Notes: generated by a model not told the origin, from the letters alone. Positions 18,655-28,686 are shown, counted from the first letter of the stretch. The stretch: 64,000 bases of DNA from Helicobacter pylori (GCA_008032935.1 CP032039.1:868001-932000); one strand, 5' to 3'. A program made the numbers and translations.

Positions 18655-18742
18655 TGGCCGGGAGAGAGGGATTCGAACCCCCGGAGGTATGACCCTCAAC
18701 GGTTTTCAAGACCGCCGCTTTCAACCACTCAGCCATCTCCCG
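18655..18742 (-). tRNA. tRNA-Ser (anticodon TGA)
   Basis: Minus-strand cloverleaf with a 7-bp acceptor stem (CGGGAGA/TCTCCCG), long variable arm typical of class II tRNAs, loop C-T-T-G-A-A-A giving anticodon TGA, T-loop GGTTCGAATCC and encoded CCA. Confidence 0.95.
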
Positions 18743-18789
18743 CTATTTTCATAAAAGTCCCTTACAAAAGTCCCTAAATGACTACAATA

Positions 18790-18864
18790 TGGAGGCGACA
18801 CCCGGATTCGAACCGGGGAATCAAGGTTTTGCAGACCCATGCCTTACCACTTGGCTATGTCGCC
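18790..18864 (-). tRNA. tRNA-Cys (anticodon GCA)
   Basis: Minus-strand cloverleaf: acceptor GGCGACA/TGTCGCC, anticodon loop C-T-G-C-A-A-A, T-loop GGTTCGAATCC, encoded CCA after discriminator T. Confidence 0.95.
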
Positions 18865-18937
18865 TTAAATTTAACAATAGCACATCTATTGAGATAACAA
18901 AATCAAACCATGTTTAATTTGGTTTAATTTGCAATGA

Positions 18938-19024
18938 TGGTGCCCAAAGCCGGACTTGAACCGGCACGGTATTGCTACCGAGGGATTTTAAGTCCCTTGT
19001 GTCTACCAATTCCACCACCTGGGC
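18938..19024 (-). tRNA. tRNA-Leu (anticodon TAA)
   Basis: Minus-strand class II cloverleaf with long variable arm: acceptor GCCCAGG paired with TTTGGGC (one mismatch or wobble at the base), anticodon loop C-T-T-A-A-A-A, T-loop GGTTCAAGTCC, encoded CCA. Confidence 0.94.
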
Positions 19025-19065
19025 AAACTAAATAGAAACCATGCTCTAGAAGTTAAATCAAAATA

Positions 19066-19140
19066 TGGAGCGGGAAACGGGGATCGAACCCGCGGCCCCG
19101 ACCTTGGCAAGGTCGTGCTCTACCACTGAGCTATTCCCGC
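19066..19140 (-). tRNA. tRNA-Gly (anticodon GCC)
   Basis: Minus-strand cloverleaf: acceptor GCGGGAA/TTCCCGC, anticodon loop T-T-G-C-C-A-A, T-loop GGTTCGATCCC, encoded CCA. First gene of the four-tRNA run. Confidence 0.96.
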
Positions 19141-19166
19141 ACTCTTTATTCAAAAAGACGATTGTT

Positions 19167-19172
19167 ATTGTA
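19167..19172 (-). promoter_or_regulatory. -10 element (TACAAT) for the tRNA cluster
   Basis: Minus-strand GATACAAT 27 bases before the tRNA-Gly 5' end. It is the only good -10 upstream of the cluster, so the four tRNAs are probably one transcript. Confidence 0.5.
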
Positions 19173-19421
19173 TCTAAACTCAATAATAAAAGTCAAGGTT
19201 TTGTTCAAATTTCCAATTCTCTTTTAAAAACAGACTGTGGCTTTGCCCTCTTTTAGTGGCAATGAGTGTCTATAAAATGCTCAAAGGCATTTTGAAAATA
19301 AGCCATAATAAAAGGGCTTGCAAGCGAGTGGTAGCTTTTAAAATTGATGACAACAAAGCCTAAAATTCAAATAAAACCCGTTTAAGAATTTCTAAATATG
19401 GGTAAAAAATATACAATACCT
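19173..19421. other. intergenic region with a short stem-loop
   Basis: Lies between the tRNA cluster and ridA. No gene seen. A perfect 7-bp inverted repeat (AAAATGC/GCATTTT, loop TCAAAG) lies at 19274-19293 but is not followed by a U run, so it is not a clear terminator. Confidence 0.4.
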
Positions 19422-19427
19422 TATAAT
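19422..19427 (+). promoter_or_regulatory. upstream -10 element (TATAAT) for ridA
   Basis: TATAAT about 100 bases before the ridA ATG. A second candidate, CATAAT at 19484-19489, lies 39 bases before the ATG, so transcription could start at either. Confidence 0.4.
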
Positions 19428-19527
19428 AAGATGAAAATTCATGGCGTTTTGCGCTCATTTTTTATTTCTTTTTAATTTGATTGCATAATAATAGCTGACA
19501 TAACACATCATCATAGGAGTTTCAATC

Positions 19528-19905
19528 ATGAAAGAAGTCATCCATTCAACGCTAGCCCCAAAAGCGATAGGCCCTTATTCTCAAGCTATCGCTACTAACG
19601 ATCTTGTTTTTGTCTCTGGGCAATTGGGCATTGATGCAACTACCGGCGAATTTAAAGGTGCGGACATTCATTCTCAAACCACGCAATCCATGGAAAATAT
19701 CAAAGCGATTTTAAAAGAAGCAGGGTTAGGGATGGATAGCGTGGTTAAAACGACTATTTTATTGAAAAGTTTAGACGATTTTGCGGTGGTGAATGAAATT
19801 TATGGGAGTTATTTTAAAGAGCCTTATCCGGCTAGAGCGACCTTTCAAGTGGCTAAACTGCCTAAAGACGCTTTAGTAGAAATTGAAGCGATAGCCATTA
19901 AGTAA
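19528..19905 (+). CDS. ridA: reactive enamine/imine deaminase RidA
   Basis: A 125-residue YjgF/YER057c/UK114 family protein that hydrolyses enamine/imine intermediates released by PLP enzymes. The signature is complete: [10 protein letters not shown] near the start, F-V-S-G-Q-L-G-I, and the C-terminal [12 protein letters not shown] with the catalytic-site Arg. ATAGGAG precedes the ATG. It sits 21 bases before dadA and upstream of alr; detoxifying imines from amino-acid oxidation and racemisation fits this context. Confidence 0.95.
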   Translation: MKEVIHSTLAPKAIGPYSQAIATNDLVFVSGQLGIDATTGEFKGADIHSQTTQSMENIKAILKEAGLGMDSVVKTTILLKSLDDFAVVNEIYGSYFKEPYPARATFQVAKLPKDALVEIEAIAIK

Positions 19906-19926
19906 TTTATTAAAGGGACTATCAGC

Positions 19927-21159
19927 ATGAAAAAAGAAGTCGTGGTCATAGGCGGTGGGATTGTGGGGCTTTCTTGCGCATATTCCATGCATAAATTAGG
20001 GCATAAGGTCTGCGTGATTGAAAAAAACGATGGTGCAAACGGCACTTCTTTTGGGAATGCTGGGCTTATTTCTGCGTTTAAAAAAGCCCCACTCTCATGC
20101 CCTGGTGTGGTGTTAGACACCCTAAAGCTCATGCTCAAAAACCAAGCCCCTTTAAAATTCCATTTTGGGCTTAATTTAAAGCTTTATCAATGGATTTTAA
20201 AATTTGTAAAAAGCACGAACGCCAAATCCACGCACCGCACCATGGCGTTGTTTGAACGCTACGGGTGGCTGAGTATTGATATGTATCATCAAATGCTAAA
20301 AGACGGCATGGACTTTTGGTATAAAGAAGATGGGCTTTTAATGATCTACACTTTAGAAGAAAGTTTTGAAAAAAAGATTAAAACTTGCGATGACAGCGGT
20401 GCTTATAAAATCCTTAGTGCTAAAGAGACCAAAGAATACATGCCCGTTGTTAATGACAATATCTGCGGGAGCGTGCTTTTAACCGAAAACGCGCATGTGG
20501 ATCCGGGCGAAGTGATGCACTCTTTGCAAGAATATTTGCAAAATGTTGGCGTGGAGTTCCTTTATAATGAAGAAGTGATCGATTTTGAGTTTAAAAATAA
20601 TCTCATTGATGGCGTCATCACGCACAAGGAAAAAATCCAAGCAGAAACAATCATTCTGGCCACCGGGGCTAACCCCACTCTCATTAAAAAAACCAAGAAC
20701 GATTTTTTAATGATGGGGGCTAAAGGCTATAGCATCACCTTTAAAATGCCTGAAGAATTAAAACCCAAAACCTCTTCTTTATTTGCGGATATTTTCATGG
20801 CAATGACCCCACGAAGAGACACTGTAAGGGTCACTTCTAAACTAGAATTAAACACCGACAACGCTCTCATTGATAAAGAGCAAATCGCTAACATGAAAAA
20901 GAATTTAGCCGCTTTCACGCAGCCTTTTGAAATGAAAGACGCCACAGAGTGGTGCGGTTTCAGGCCCTTAACCCCTAATGATATTCCTTATTTGGGCTAT
21001 GACAAACGCTATAAAAACTTAATCCATGCGACAGGGCTGGGGTGGCTTGGCATCACTTTTGGCCCGGCCATTGGTAAAATCATCGCCAATTTAAGCCAAG
21101 ACGGAGCGAATGAAAAAAATGCCGATATTATGCTTTTTTCTGCATTTTTTAGGGATTAA
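19927..21159 (+). CDS. dadA: D-amino acid dehydrogenase, FAD-dependent
   Basis: A 410-residue DAO-family flavoprotein. The N-terminal dinucleotide fold reads V-I-G-G-G-I-V-G-L-S-C-A-Y; the C-terminal G-L-G-W-L-G-I-T-F-G-P segment is the usual second FAD contact. DadA oxidises D-alanine to pyruvate and ammonia, feeding electrons to the quinone pool at the inner membrane. With the permease and alanine racemase downstream it forms an alanine-use operon: import, racemise, oxidise. ATG follows AAAGGGA. Confidence 0.93.
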   Translation: MKKEVVVIGGGIVGLSCAYSMHKLGHKVCVIEKNDGANGTSFGNAGLISAFKKAPLSCPGVVLDTLKLMLKNQAPLKFHFGLNLKLYQWILKFVKSTNAKSTHRTMALFERYGWLSIDMYHQMLKDGMDFWYKEDGLLMIYTLEESFEKKIKTCDDSGAYKILSAKETKEYMPVVNDNICGSVLLTENAHVDPGEVMHSLQEYLQNVGVEFLYNEEVIDFEFKNNLIDGVITHKEKIQAETIILATGANPTLIKKTKNDFLMMGAKGYSITFKMPEELKPKTSSLFADIFMAMTPRRDTVRVTSKLELNTDNALIDKEQIANMKKNLAAFTQPFEMKDATEWCGFRPLTPNDIPYLGYDKRYKNLIHATGLGWLGITFGPAIGKIIANLSQDGANEKNADIMLFSAFFRD

Positions 21160-21199
21160 GGAATTTCTTTTTTAAACCCTAGTTTGTTAAGGAGTTTTT

Positions 21200-22552
21200 A
21201 TGGAAACGATTGATTCGGTGGTGCGTTTATTATCCAATTTTGTGTGGGGGATCCCCATGCAAATTTTATTAGTAGGCACCGGTTTGTTTTTAACTTTTTA
21301 TCTTAAGGGTTTGCAATTCAGTAAGATCTTTTATGCGATCAAAATCCTTTTTGACAAAGAGTCCCAATCTAAAGGCGACATTTCGCAATTTTCCGCTCTC
21401 ATGCTCTCTTTGGGGGCGACTGTAGGCATTGGGAGTATCGTAGGCGTAGCGACCGCTATCAGCATCGCAGGGCCAGGAGCGGTGTTTTGGATGTGGGTTA
21501 CCGGGCTTGTTGGCATGGCAACTAAATATTCTGAGGGGATTTTAGCGGTGAAATACAGGGAAAAAGGGGTGTTTGGATACAACGGAGGGCCCATGTATTA
21601 CATCAAAAACGGCCTTAACATGCCCAAACTCGCCATGGCGTTTGCGATTTTTACGATTATTGCGAGCATTGGTACCGGTAACATGACGCAATCCAATGCG
21701 GTTTCTTCCATTTTGAGCGAACAAGCAAACTTGCCTACTTGGGTTTCAGGCTTATTGCTCACTCTTTTAACCGCTTTCATTGTCATAGGGGGGATCAAAT
21801 CCATTGGTAAATTTACTTCTTACTTAGCTCCTGTGATGGTGCTTTTATATTTGATCGCTATTATTTATATTATTGTTAGCCATTTTGATTTAGCCCTTCA
21901 AGCGATCAAACTCATTTTTGAAGAAGCCTTTAACCCTAAACCCGTTGTGGGCGGAGCGACGGGTGCGCTAATGGCGACGATGATAAAAACGGGCGTGGCT
22001 AGGGGGTTGTATTCTAATGAAGCGGGGTTAGGGAGCTCAGCCATTATTGCTGCGAGTGCTCAAACACGCCACCCGGTGCGTCAAGCCCTAGTGTCCATGC
22101 TCCAAACTTTTATTGTAACTTTAATAGTGTGTTCGGCAACAGCGAGCGTGATTTTAATGGCGCCAGAATACAACACCTTGCTCCCTAATGGGGAAAAATT
22201 AAGCGCTAATTTGCTCACTCTAAAAAGCACGGAGTATTTTCTAGGCTCGTTAGGGGCGGTGGTGATTTTTTTGACCATGATCTTTTTTGCCTACTCTACG
22301 ATCATTGGTTGGGCTTATTATGGGGAAAAATGCACTGAATACGCCTTTGGTGAAAAAAAAGTGAAATATTACCGCTTGATCTTTTTAGCGAGCGTGATGG
22401 TGGGGGCTATGGCCAAAATTGATTTTGTGTGGAATTTAGCGGATCTTTCTAACGGGCTTATGGCTATCCCTAATTTGATCGCTTTGATTTTATTGCATAA
22501 AGTGGTTTATTCTGAAACTCGTTGGTATTTTAGCAAGCATTCTAACAAGTAA
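21200..22552 (+). CDS. dagA: sodium:alanine/glycine symporter
   Basis: A 450-residue AGCS-family (DagA/AlsT) permease with about ten membrane segments. Family blocks seen are G-A-T-V-G-I-G-S-I-V-G-V-A-T-A, G-P-G-A-V-F-W-M-W, G-V-F-G-Y-N-G-G-P-M-Y-Y-I and L-Y-S-N-E-A-G-L-G-S-S. It imports alanine or glycine with Na+. AAGGAG precedes the ATG; alr starts seven bases after the stop. Substrate is inferred from family and neighbours. Confidence 0.93.
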   Translation: METIDSVVRLLSNFVWGIPMQILLVGTGLFLTFYLKGLQFSKIFYAIKILFDKESQSKGDISQFSALMLSLGATVGIGSIVGVATAISIAGPGAVFWMWVTGLVGMATKYSEGILAVKYREKGVFGYNGGPMYYIKNGLNMPKLAMAFAIFTIIASIGTGNMTQSNAVSSILSEQANLPTWVSGLLLTLLTAFIVIGGIKSIGKFTSYLAPVMVLLYLIAIIYIIVSHFDLALQAIKLIFEEAFNPKPVVGGATGALMATMIKTGVARGLYSNEAGLGSSAIIAASAQTRHPVRQALVSMLQTFIVTLIVCSATASVILMAPEYNTLLPNGEKLSANLLTLKSTEYFLGSLGAVVIFLTMIFFAYSTIIGWAYYGEKCTEYAFGEKKVKYYRLIFLASVMVGAMAKIDFVWNLADLSNGLMAIPNLIALILLHKVVYSETRWYFSKHSNK

Positions 22553-22558
22553 AATGGC

Positions 22559-23692
22559 ATGTTAAAAAGGGCGAGTTTTGTAGAAGTGGATACCGCTTCT
22601 TTAAGGCATAATTTTAGCGCAGTCAAAAGCATTGTCCCTAAAGACGCTTGTGTCATGGCGGTTGTCAAGGCGAACGCTTATGGGGCGGGGGCGATCAAAG
22701 CGAGTGAAATTTTTTTACAAGAAGGGGCTAATTATTTAGGGGTAGCGACTTTAGATGAAGCTTTAGAATTGCGCTCTCATTTTTCTAAAACCCCCATTTT
22801 GATTTTAGGCTATAGCCCTAATGCTAACGCTTCCATGCTGATTGATAACGATTTGAGCGCTATGGTTTTTAGCCTTGAACAAGCGGAAGTTTTTTCTCAA
22901 ATGGCTTTAAAATCTCAAAAACGCTTAAAAGTGCATCTCAAAATTGATACCGGCATGCACCGCTTGGGTCTAGAGCCTAATTTTAAAAGCATAGAAATCA
23001 TTAAAAAAATCCGCGCTTTAAAGGGCTTAGAAGTGGAAGGAATATTCACGCATTTAAGCAACGCTGATGCTAAGATTAAAACCCATGCTAAAAACCAGAT
23101 GAAAGCCTTTAACGCTTTTTTAGAGCAGCTTTTGGATCAAAAAATAGAGTTCCAATACCGCCATGCCTACAATTCTGCCGGCATCCTTTCTTTGTGTAAC
23201 GGGAATGAAAACCGCTTCTTAAACCTTTATCGCCCAGGCATCATGCTCTATGGTTTTTACCCCTCTAATGAAATGAAAGAATCATGCCCAACCATCTTGA
23301 AAAATGTTGTCAGCCTGAAAGCGCAAATCGTTCAAATCAGAAGCGTTAAAAAAGGCGAATTTATTGGCTATGGCGAGCATTTTTACACCAATGAAGAGAC
23401 TTTAGTGGGCGTTTTAGCTCTAGGGTATGCGGATGGGTTAGCGCGTGCCTTAGGCAATCGCATTCAAGTAGCGATCAATAACCAATTAGCCCCCCTGATT
23501 GGCAAGGTGTGCATGGATCAGTGCTTTGTCAAACTCAATGATATTCAAGCCAAAGAGGGCGATGAGGTCATTTTGTTTGGGGATAAAAGCGCTAGAGCTA
23601 ATGACGCAAGCGAAATCGCTGCGCTTTTAAACACCATTCCTTATGAAACCATCAGCACCCTATCCAAACGCTTGGAGCGCGTCTATATTTAA
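22559..23692 (+). CDS. alr: alanine racemase
   Basis: A 377-residue fold-type III PLP enzyme converting L- and D-alanine, the D form being needed for peptidoglycan. The PLP lysine lies in [10 protein letters not shown] near residue 38; the second-base Tyr lies in [16 protein letters not shown] is also present. Placed after dadA and dagA, so the operon can both make D-alanine and burn it. No strong Shine-Dalgarno is visible; coupling to dagA is likely. Confidence 0.96.
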   Translation: MLKRASFVEVDTASLRHNFSAVKSIVPKDACVMAVVKANAYGAGAIKASEIFLQEGANYLGVATLDEALELRSHFSKTPILILGYSPNANASMLIDNDLSAMVFSLEQAEVFSQMALKSQKRLKVHLKIDTGMHRLGLEPNFKSIEIIKKIRALKGLEVEGIFTHLSNADAKIKTHAKNQMKAFNAFLEQLLDQKIEFQYRHAYNSAGILSLCNGNENRFLNLYRPGIMLYGFYPSNEMKESCPTILKNVVSLKAQIVQIRSVKKGEFIGYGEHFYTNEETLVGVLALGYADGLARALGNRIQVAINNQLAPLIGKVCMDQCFVKLNDIQAKEGDEVILFGDKSARANDASEIAALLNTIPYETISTLSKRLERVYI

Positions 23693-23723
23693 AATCAAAC
23701 CATGCAAAATTTTTATTTTGTGT

Positions 23724-23729
23724 TAGAAT
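23724..23729 (+). promoter_or_regulatory. -10 element (TAGAAT) for the ABC transporter genes
   Basis: TGTTAGAAT lies 31 bases before the ATG at 23760, in the 67-base gap after alr. Confidence 0.45.
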
Positions 23730-23759
23730 GCTTGAAAAAATTCAGGATTAAAATATAAA

Positions 23760-24530
23760 ATGAAAAAAGTTTTATTTTTATTAGTAATAAGCTTTTTTTT
23801 GGGTTTTTTGAACGCTTCTAGCCTGTATGAAAAACTTATTAATAAAGAAACGATCAGCGTTGGCACAGAAGGCATTTACCCCCCTTTCACTTACCATGAT
23901 AAAGAGGGCAAGCTCACCGGCTATGATGTGGAAGTGGCTAGGGAGTTGGCTAAAGAGCTTGGCGTGAAAATCAAATTCCATGAAACTTCATGGGATATCA
24001 TGCTTACAGGCCTAAAATCGGGGCGTTTTGATATGGTCGCTAACCAGGTGAGTTTGACGACTAAAAAACGCCAAGCGGCTTTTGATAAAAGCTTGCCTTA
24101 TAGCTATTCAGGCACGATCATGTTAGTTAGAAAAGATGAAAACCGCATTAAAGACATTAAAGACATTAAAGGCTTGAGAGCGGCTAACACTTTAAGCTCC
24201 ACTTATGGGGAAATCGCTTTCAAATACGACGCTCAAATCGTTTCGGTGGATTCTATGGCGCAAGCCTTGTTGTTAGTGGCGCAAAAACGAGCCGATTTGA
24301 CCTTAAATAGTTCTTTAGCGATCTTAAACTACCTTAACACCCATAAAAATAGCCCCTTTAAAATCGCATGGGAGTCCCAAGAAAAAGATGGGGGCGCTTC
24401 CTTTGTTATTAACAAGCACCAAGAAAAAGCCTTAGAGCTTATCAACCAAGCGATGCAAAGATTGATCAACAAAGGGGTTTTAAAACGCTTAGGCGAACAA
24501 TTTTTTGGAAAAGATGTCAGCCAGCCCTAA
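23760..24530 (+). CDS. amino-acid ABC transporter, periplasmic binding protein
   Basis: A 256-residue family 3 solute-binding protein. A signal peptide (residues 1-19) is followed by V-G-T-E-G-I-Y-P-P-F-T-Y and G-K-L-T-G-Y-D-V-E-V-A-R-E-L, the family signature. Probable ligand is a polar amino acid such as cystine or glutamine; sequence alone does not settle it. The permease gene overlaps its 3' end. HP0940 (annotated yckK) by order. No ATPase gene is in the window, so the ATP-binding subunit is encoded elsewhere. Confidence 0.9.
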   Translation: MKKVLFLLVISFFLGFLNASSLYEKLINKETISVGTEGIYPPFTYHDKEGKLTGYDVEVARELAKELGVKIKFHETSWDIMLTGLKSGRFDMVANQVSLTTKKRQAAFDKSLPYSYSGTIMLVRKDENRIKDIKDIKGLRAANTLSSTYGEIAFKYDAQIVSVDSMAQALLLVAQKRADLTLNSSLAILNYLNTHKNSPFKIAWESQEKDGGASFVINKHQEKALELINQAMQRLINKGVLKRLGEQFFGKDVSQP

Positions 24531-25227
24531 TTTGTCTTTGTTTTTTGAATCTTTAGATTTGAGCAAGGAGCGTTTGGAATTATTATTAGAGGCTTTCTAC
24601 CCCATGCTAAAAGCCGCTTTTTGCATTTCTTTGCCTTTAGCGATCATCTCTTTTATTTTGGGCTTATTGATTGCTATTGTGGTGGCTCTCATTAAAATCG
24701 CACCCCCCAAACATTTCATGCATAAGGCTTTATTAGCGGGCGTGAATTTTTATGTGTCAATCATTAGAGGCACGCCTTTATTGGTCCAAATCGTGGTGGT
24801 GTTTTATGGTTTGCCCGCTCTTGGGGTTTATATGGATCCAATCCCGGCAGGTATTATTGCGTTTTCCTTTAATGTGGGGGCATACGCTTCAGAGACTTTA
24901 AGGGCGAGCTTTCTTTCTGTCCCTAAAGATCAATGGGATTCAAGCTTGAGTTTGGGCTTGAATTACTTGCAAACCTTTTGGCATGTCATCTTTTTTCAAG
25001 CGCTCAAAGTCGCCACGCCAAGCCTGAGTAACACTTTCATTAGCCTTTTTAAAGAAACTTCTTTGGCGTCTGTGGTAACTATCGCAGAGGTTTTTAGAAT
25101 CGCGCAACAAAAAGCGAACGCCAGCTATGATTTTTTGCCTATTTATTTGGAAGCCGCTTTGATTTATTGGCTTTTTTGCTTGGTTTTAGAAGTGATCCAA
25201 AAACGCGTGGAAAAAATCTTAAATTAG
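24514..25227 (+). CDS. amino-acid ABC transporter, permease
   Basis: A 237-residue inner-membrane permease with about five membrane segments, H-I-S/P/Q group. The EAA loop reads A-S-E-T-L-R-A-S-F-L-S-V-P followed by Q-W-D-S-S-L-S-L-G, where the ATPase docks. R-G-T-P-L-L-V-Q near residue 85 is typical. It overlaps the binding-protein gene by 17 bases; ATG 24514 is preferred to TTG 24505. HP0939 (yckJ) by order. Confidence 0.9.
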   Translation: MSASPNLSLFFESLDLSKERLELLLEAFYPMLKAAFCISLPLAIISFILGLLIAIVVALIKIAPPKHFMHKALLAGVNFYVSIIRGTPLLVQIVVVFYGLPALGVYMDPIPAGIIAFSFNVGAYASETLRASFLSVPKDQWDSSLSLGLNYLQTFWHVIFFQALKVATPSLSNTFISLFKETSLASVVTIAEVFRIAQQKANASYDFLPIYLEAALIYWLFCLVLEVIQKRVEKILN

Positions 25228-25250
25228 GTTGGCTCATTCTAATATTTGAT

Positions 25251-25256
25251 TATAAT
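25251..25256 (+). promoter_or_regulatory. -10 element (TATAAT) for the DUF262 gene
   Basis: GATTATAATAC lies 34 bases before the ATG at 25290, with AAGGAAA as ribosome site. Confidence 0.6.
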
Positions 25257-25289
25257 ACAGCCTAAATAATACAAAATAAGGAAATTCTC

Positions 25290-26986
25290 ATGGGTGTGTT
25301 TTTAGATAAAAGCATTAAAGAAGTGGTAGATGAATTGAATGTTCGTTATTTTTTGCCTGACATTCAGCGTGAATACGTGTGGCTCAAAAAAGCCGATGGA
25401 AAAAAGATAGAGCAACTTTTTGACTCCATTCTTAGGGGCTATCCTATCGGCTCTTTTTTATTTTGGAAATTACAGAAGGAGGATATAGCCAAGAGCGAAG
25501 AACAAGATAGCGATAAACTCAATTTCCAACTTTATCAATTCATTACAAACTACGATGAGCGGAAGCCTCACAATGAAAAAATCCGTATTGAACAAATCAA
25601 GCGTGATGAGTTGTATATTGTCCTAGATGGCCAACAACGCTTGACCTCACTTTATATCGGGCTTAAAGGCACTAGAACGCTTAAGAAAAAGAACGCTAAA
25701 AACGATAACCCTAACGCTTATGAAGAAAAGCGTTTGTATTTGAATTTGAAGCACCAGCCAAACATGGACAACCCAGAAGACAATTACCAGTTTGAATTTC
25801 ATGCTCAAAAGCCTGAAAACGATAAAAAACATTGGTGGTTTAAGGTGGGGGATATTTTAGAATTAAAAAGTGTTGTAAATTATACGAGAGAACACGAATT
25901 AGGTGATAAAGAGTCAGAATTACTAGAAACACTAAACAAAGCTTTTCACGACAAACAACTCATTTCATATTTTGAAGAAACAGAAAAAAATCTTGATAAA
26001 GTTTTAAATATTTTTATCCGTGTCAATAGCGGCGGGGTCAAGTTAAGCTATTCTGATTTATTGATGTCTATTTTGACAGCAAGCTTTTCAAGCGATATTA
26101 GAGAAAAAATGAATGAGCTGGTGGATGCTTTAAAAGATAAAGGTTTTCCAAACATGGGGCAAGACCAGGTGTTAAAAACTTGCTTGCTTCTCATTGGTAA
26201 AGACACTACTTTTGAATTAAAAAATTTTAATAAAAAGAATATCAAAGAGATTGAAGACAATTGGGAAAAAATTACAGAGAGCATTTATAATGCTGTAGAA
26301 CTATTAGATGGTTATGCCGGCTATTTAGGTTCAGCTTATATCCTATCCAGTTTAGCCTATTTTTATTTTTTAAATTCAAAAATGAATAAAAACGATGAAG
26401 AACAAGCCCTAAAATTTGTCCGTAACGCTCAAATCACGAGTTATTTTAGTTCTACAACGGATACAAAATTAAGTGCCATAGCTCATAGCATCAAAGAAGC
26501 TCGCACTTTTGAAGCATTCAACCACAATTTAGCCAAACACCAAACATGGCCTTTAAAAATCACTAACGATGCTATAGAAGAAATGATGTGTTCTAGTAGC
26601 CATGCTTTAGTCTTTCCTATTTTACAAATCTTATACCCAAACCTAAACTGCAAAACCACCACTTTTCATATAGACCATATTTATCCAAAGTCCAAGTTTA
26701 AAAGGAAAATAAAAAATTAAATAAAGATTTCTATAAGTGGGGGAATTATTTATTCAATCTCCAGCTTTTAGAAGGTGCAGAGAACCAAGCCAAAAAGGAT
26801 AAAGACCCTGAGGTGTGGCTCAAAGAAGAATATAAAGATAATCAACAAGCCATAGAAGAGTATAAAAGAAAAAATTATATTGACCCTACCCTAGAATTAG
26901 AATGGGAAAATATCAAGGAATTTCGTGAAAAAAGAGAAGAAGCTATCATTACCAAATTAAAAGAAGTGTTATTGCCTAAGTCTTAA
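25290..26986 (+). pseudogene. DUF262/DUF1524 (GmrSD-like) protein, frame broken near the 3' end
   Basis: The first 476 codons hold a DUF262 domain: P-D-I-Q-R-E-Y-V-W near residue 23, G-Y-P-I-G-S-F near 50, I-V-L-D-G-Q-Q-R-L-T-S-L near 110 and R-V-N-S-G-G-V-K-L-S near 245. H-I-D-H-I-Y-P-K-S starts the DUF1524 HNH-like domain and the frame then stops at 26720. The rest continues in another frame (K-L-N-K-D-F-Y-K-W-G-N-Y through L-L-P-K-S) to a TAA at 26986. One more A in the A6 run at 26711-26716 restores a ~565-residue protein. DUF262+DUF1524 is the pair found in GmrSD, a type IV enzyme cutting glycosylated-cytosine DNA; many relatives are defence genes of unknown target. HNH residues before the break are intact. 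Confidence 0.85.
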
Positions 26987-27195
26987 ATAGGAGTGTTTTT
27001 TTAGCTGATAGAATCGGGTAAAGCGTTTTGACAAAACGGGTAAAACAAAATTTAAACTCGTTTAAGTCATGCTTAATGATAAAAAAGGTAAAATGATTCA
27101 CTTTTTGAACGATAAATTTACTGCTTGTTATCTAAAAATGCCGTTAAGGTGTAGGGTAGCTATATAACATTAATTCTATCAATCTTAGTTTCAAA

Positions 27196-28621
27196 ATGAA
27201 AAATTTAAAACGGGGCGATAGCCTTAGTGAAAGGATAATCCATAAAACATTTAGGCAAAAAAGAGGTAAGAACCTTAGGGTTATCTTCGCTTGGCGGGAC
27301 TTTAGAATTTTACGATTTTATCATCTTTGTATTTTTTACAAGCATCATTGCCAAACACTTTTTCCCAAACACGCTTAGCCCTATTTGGTCTGAAATCAAC
27401 ACTTATGGTATCTTTGCTGCAGGTTATCTAGCACGCCCGCTTGGCGGCATAGTGATGGCCCACTTTGGGGATAAATTCGGTCGTAAAAACATGTTCATGC
27501 TCTCTATTTTATTGATGGTGATCCCAACCTTTGCGTTAGCTTTGATGCCAACTTTTAATCATTTGGTGAATTTTGGCGTGGATAGCATGGGACTTAGCCT
27601 AAAAAACGCTCATTATCTTGGTTATATAGCTCCTGTTTTTTTGGTGTTTGTTAGGATTTGTCAGGGCGTCGCTGTGGGTGGTGAATTGCCTGGCGCTTGG
27701 GTTTTTGTCCATGAACATGCTCCGCAAGGCCAAAAAAACACTTATATTGGTTTTTTAACCGCTTCCGTAGTTTCTGGGATTTTGCTTGGGAGTTTGGTTT
27801 ATATTGGGATTTACATGGTTTTTGACAAGCCTGTTGTTGAAGATTGGGCTTGGCGGGTTGCTTTTGGGCTTGGAGGGATTTTTGGTATCATTTCTGTGTA
27901 TTTGAGGCGCTTTTTAGAAGAAACTCCTGTTTTTCAGCAAATGAAGCAGGACGATGCCTTAGTCAAATTCCCGCTTAAAGAGGTGTTTAAAAACTCTCTC
28001 TTTGGCATATCAATCTCCATGCTTATCACTTGGGTTTTAACCGCTTGTATTTTGATTTTTATCCTTTTTGTTCCCAATTTTACCCTTACGCATCCTAATT
28101 TTCATTTCACTCCGTTTGAAAAAACCTATTTTCAAATTTTAGGACTTGTTGGTATTGTAAGTTCTATTATTTTAACCGGGTTTTTGGCCGATAAAATCAA
28201 ACCGCACAAAGTTTGCATGGCTTTTAGTGCGGCCTTTGGGTTTTTTGGCTTTTTATTCTTTAAAGAATTTTATTCTAACGCGCCAAGTTTAGTCAATACC
28301 ATAGTTTTATACTTTTTAGCGTGCTTTTGCGCAGGTATTATGAATTTTTGCCCCATTTTTATGAGCGATGTGTTTAGCGCCAAAATCCGTTTTAGCGGGA
28401 TTTCTTTCGCTTATAACATAGCCTATGCTATAACTGCTGGCTTTACCCCTCAACTTTCAAGCTGGTTAAACGCAAAAGCCATAGCAGCGCCTGAAAGCTT
28501 GCAAAGTTATGGTTTAAGCTTTTATATTTTTGTGGTTGCTTTAATCGCTTTTATCGTATCGCTTTTAATGGCGCCAATTTACCACAAATCTAGTGATACC
28601 GAAGTGTCGCCCACGGCATGA
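27196..28621 (+). pseudogene. proP: proline/betaine MFS transporter with a frame break near the start
   Basis: The main frame encodes ~455 residues of a major-facilitator permease of the ProP (metabolite:H+ symporter) type: T-L-G-L-S-S-L-G-G-T-L-E-F-Y-D-F, then G-D-K-F-G-R-K between membrane segments 2 and 3, and C-Q-G-V-A-V-G-G-E-L-P-G. Its first in-frame ATG is at 27452, which would remove the first two membrane segments. The likely start, ATG 27196, is in another frame and runs on for 60 codons. A change of frame between the in-frame stop at 27236 and about 27262 is needed; dropping one A from the A6 run at 27257-27262 would join them. ProP imports proline and glycine betaine as osmoprotectants. 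Whether a functional protein is made here is uncertain. Confidence 0.8.
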
Positions 28622-28686
28622 AGGATGCGCAAACCTTTGAGTCATTCAATCAAAACTTAGCCGATAGCGTTGGTGGGTTTTGGTGA
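28618..28686 (+). pseudogene. remnant of a second DUF262 gene
   Basis: Overlapping the proP stop, 22 codons read M-K-D-A-Q-T-F-E-S-F-N-Q-N-L-A, closely similar in protein and DNA to I-K-E-A-R-T-F-E-A-F-N-H-N-L-A at about residues 403-417 of the DUF262 gene at 25290. The match ends after roughly 50 bases. It suggests a duplicated or rearranged DUF262 copy once lay downstream of proP. Confidence 0.55.

Noticed and set aside
19065..19256. 63-codon open frame over the tRNA-Gly gene
   Set aside because: It is the complement of the tRNA; the cloverleaf explains the conserved sequence.
26700..26720. Programmed frameshifting in the DUF262 gene
   Set aside because: The junction lacks a proper slippery heptamer (ATA-AAA-AAT); a simple one-base indel explains it better.
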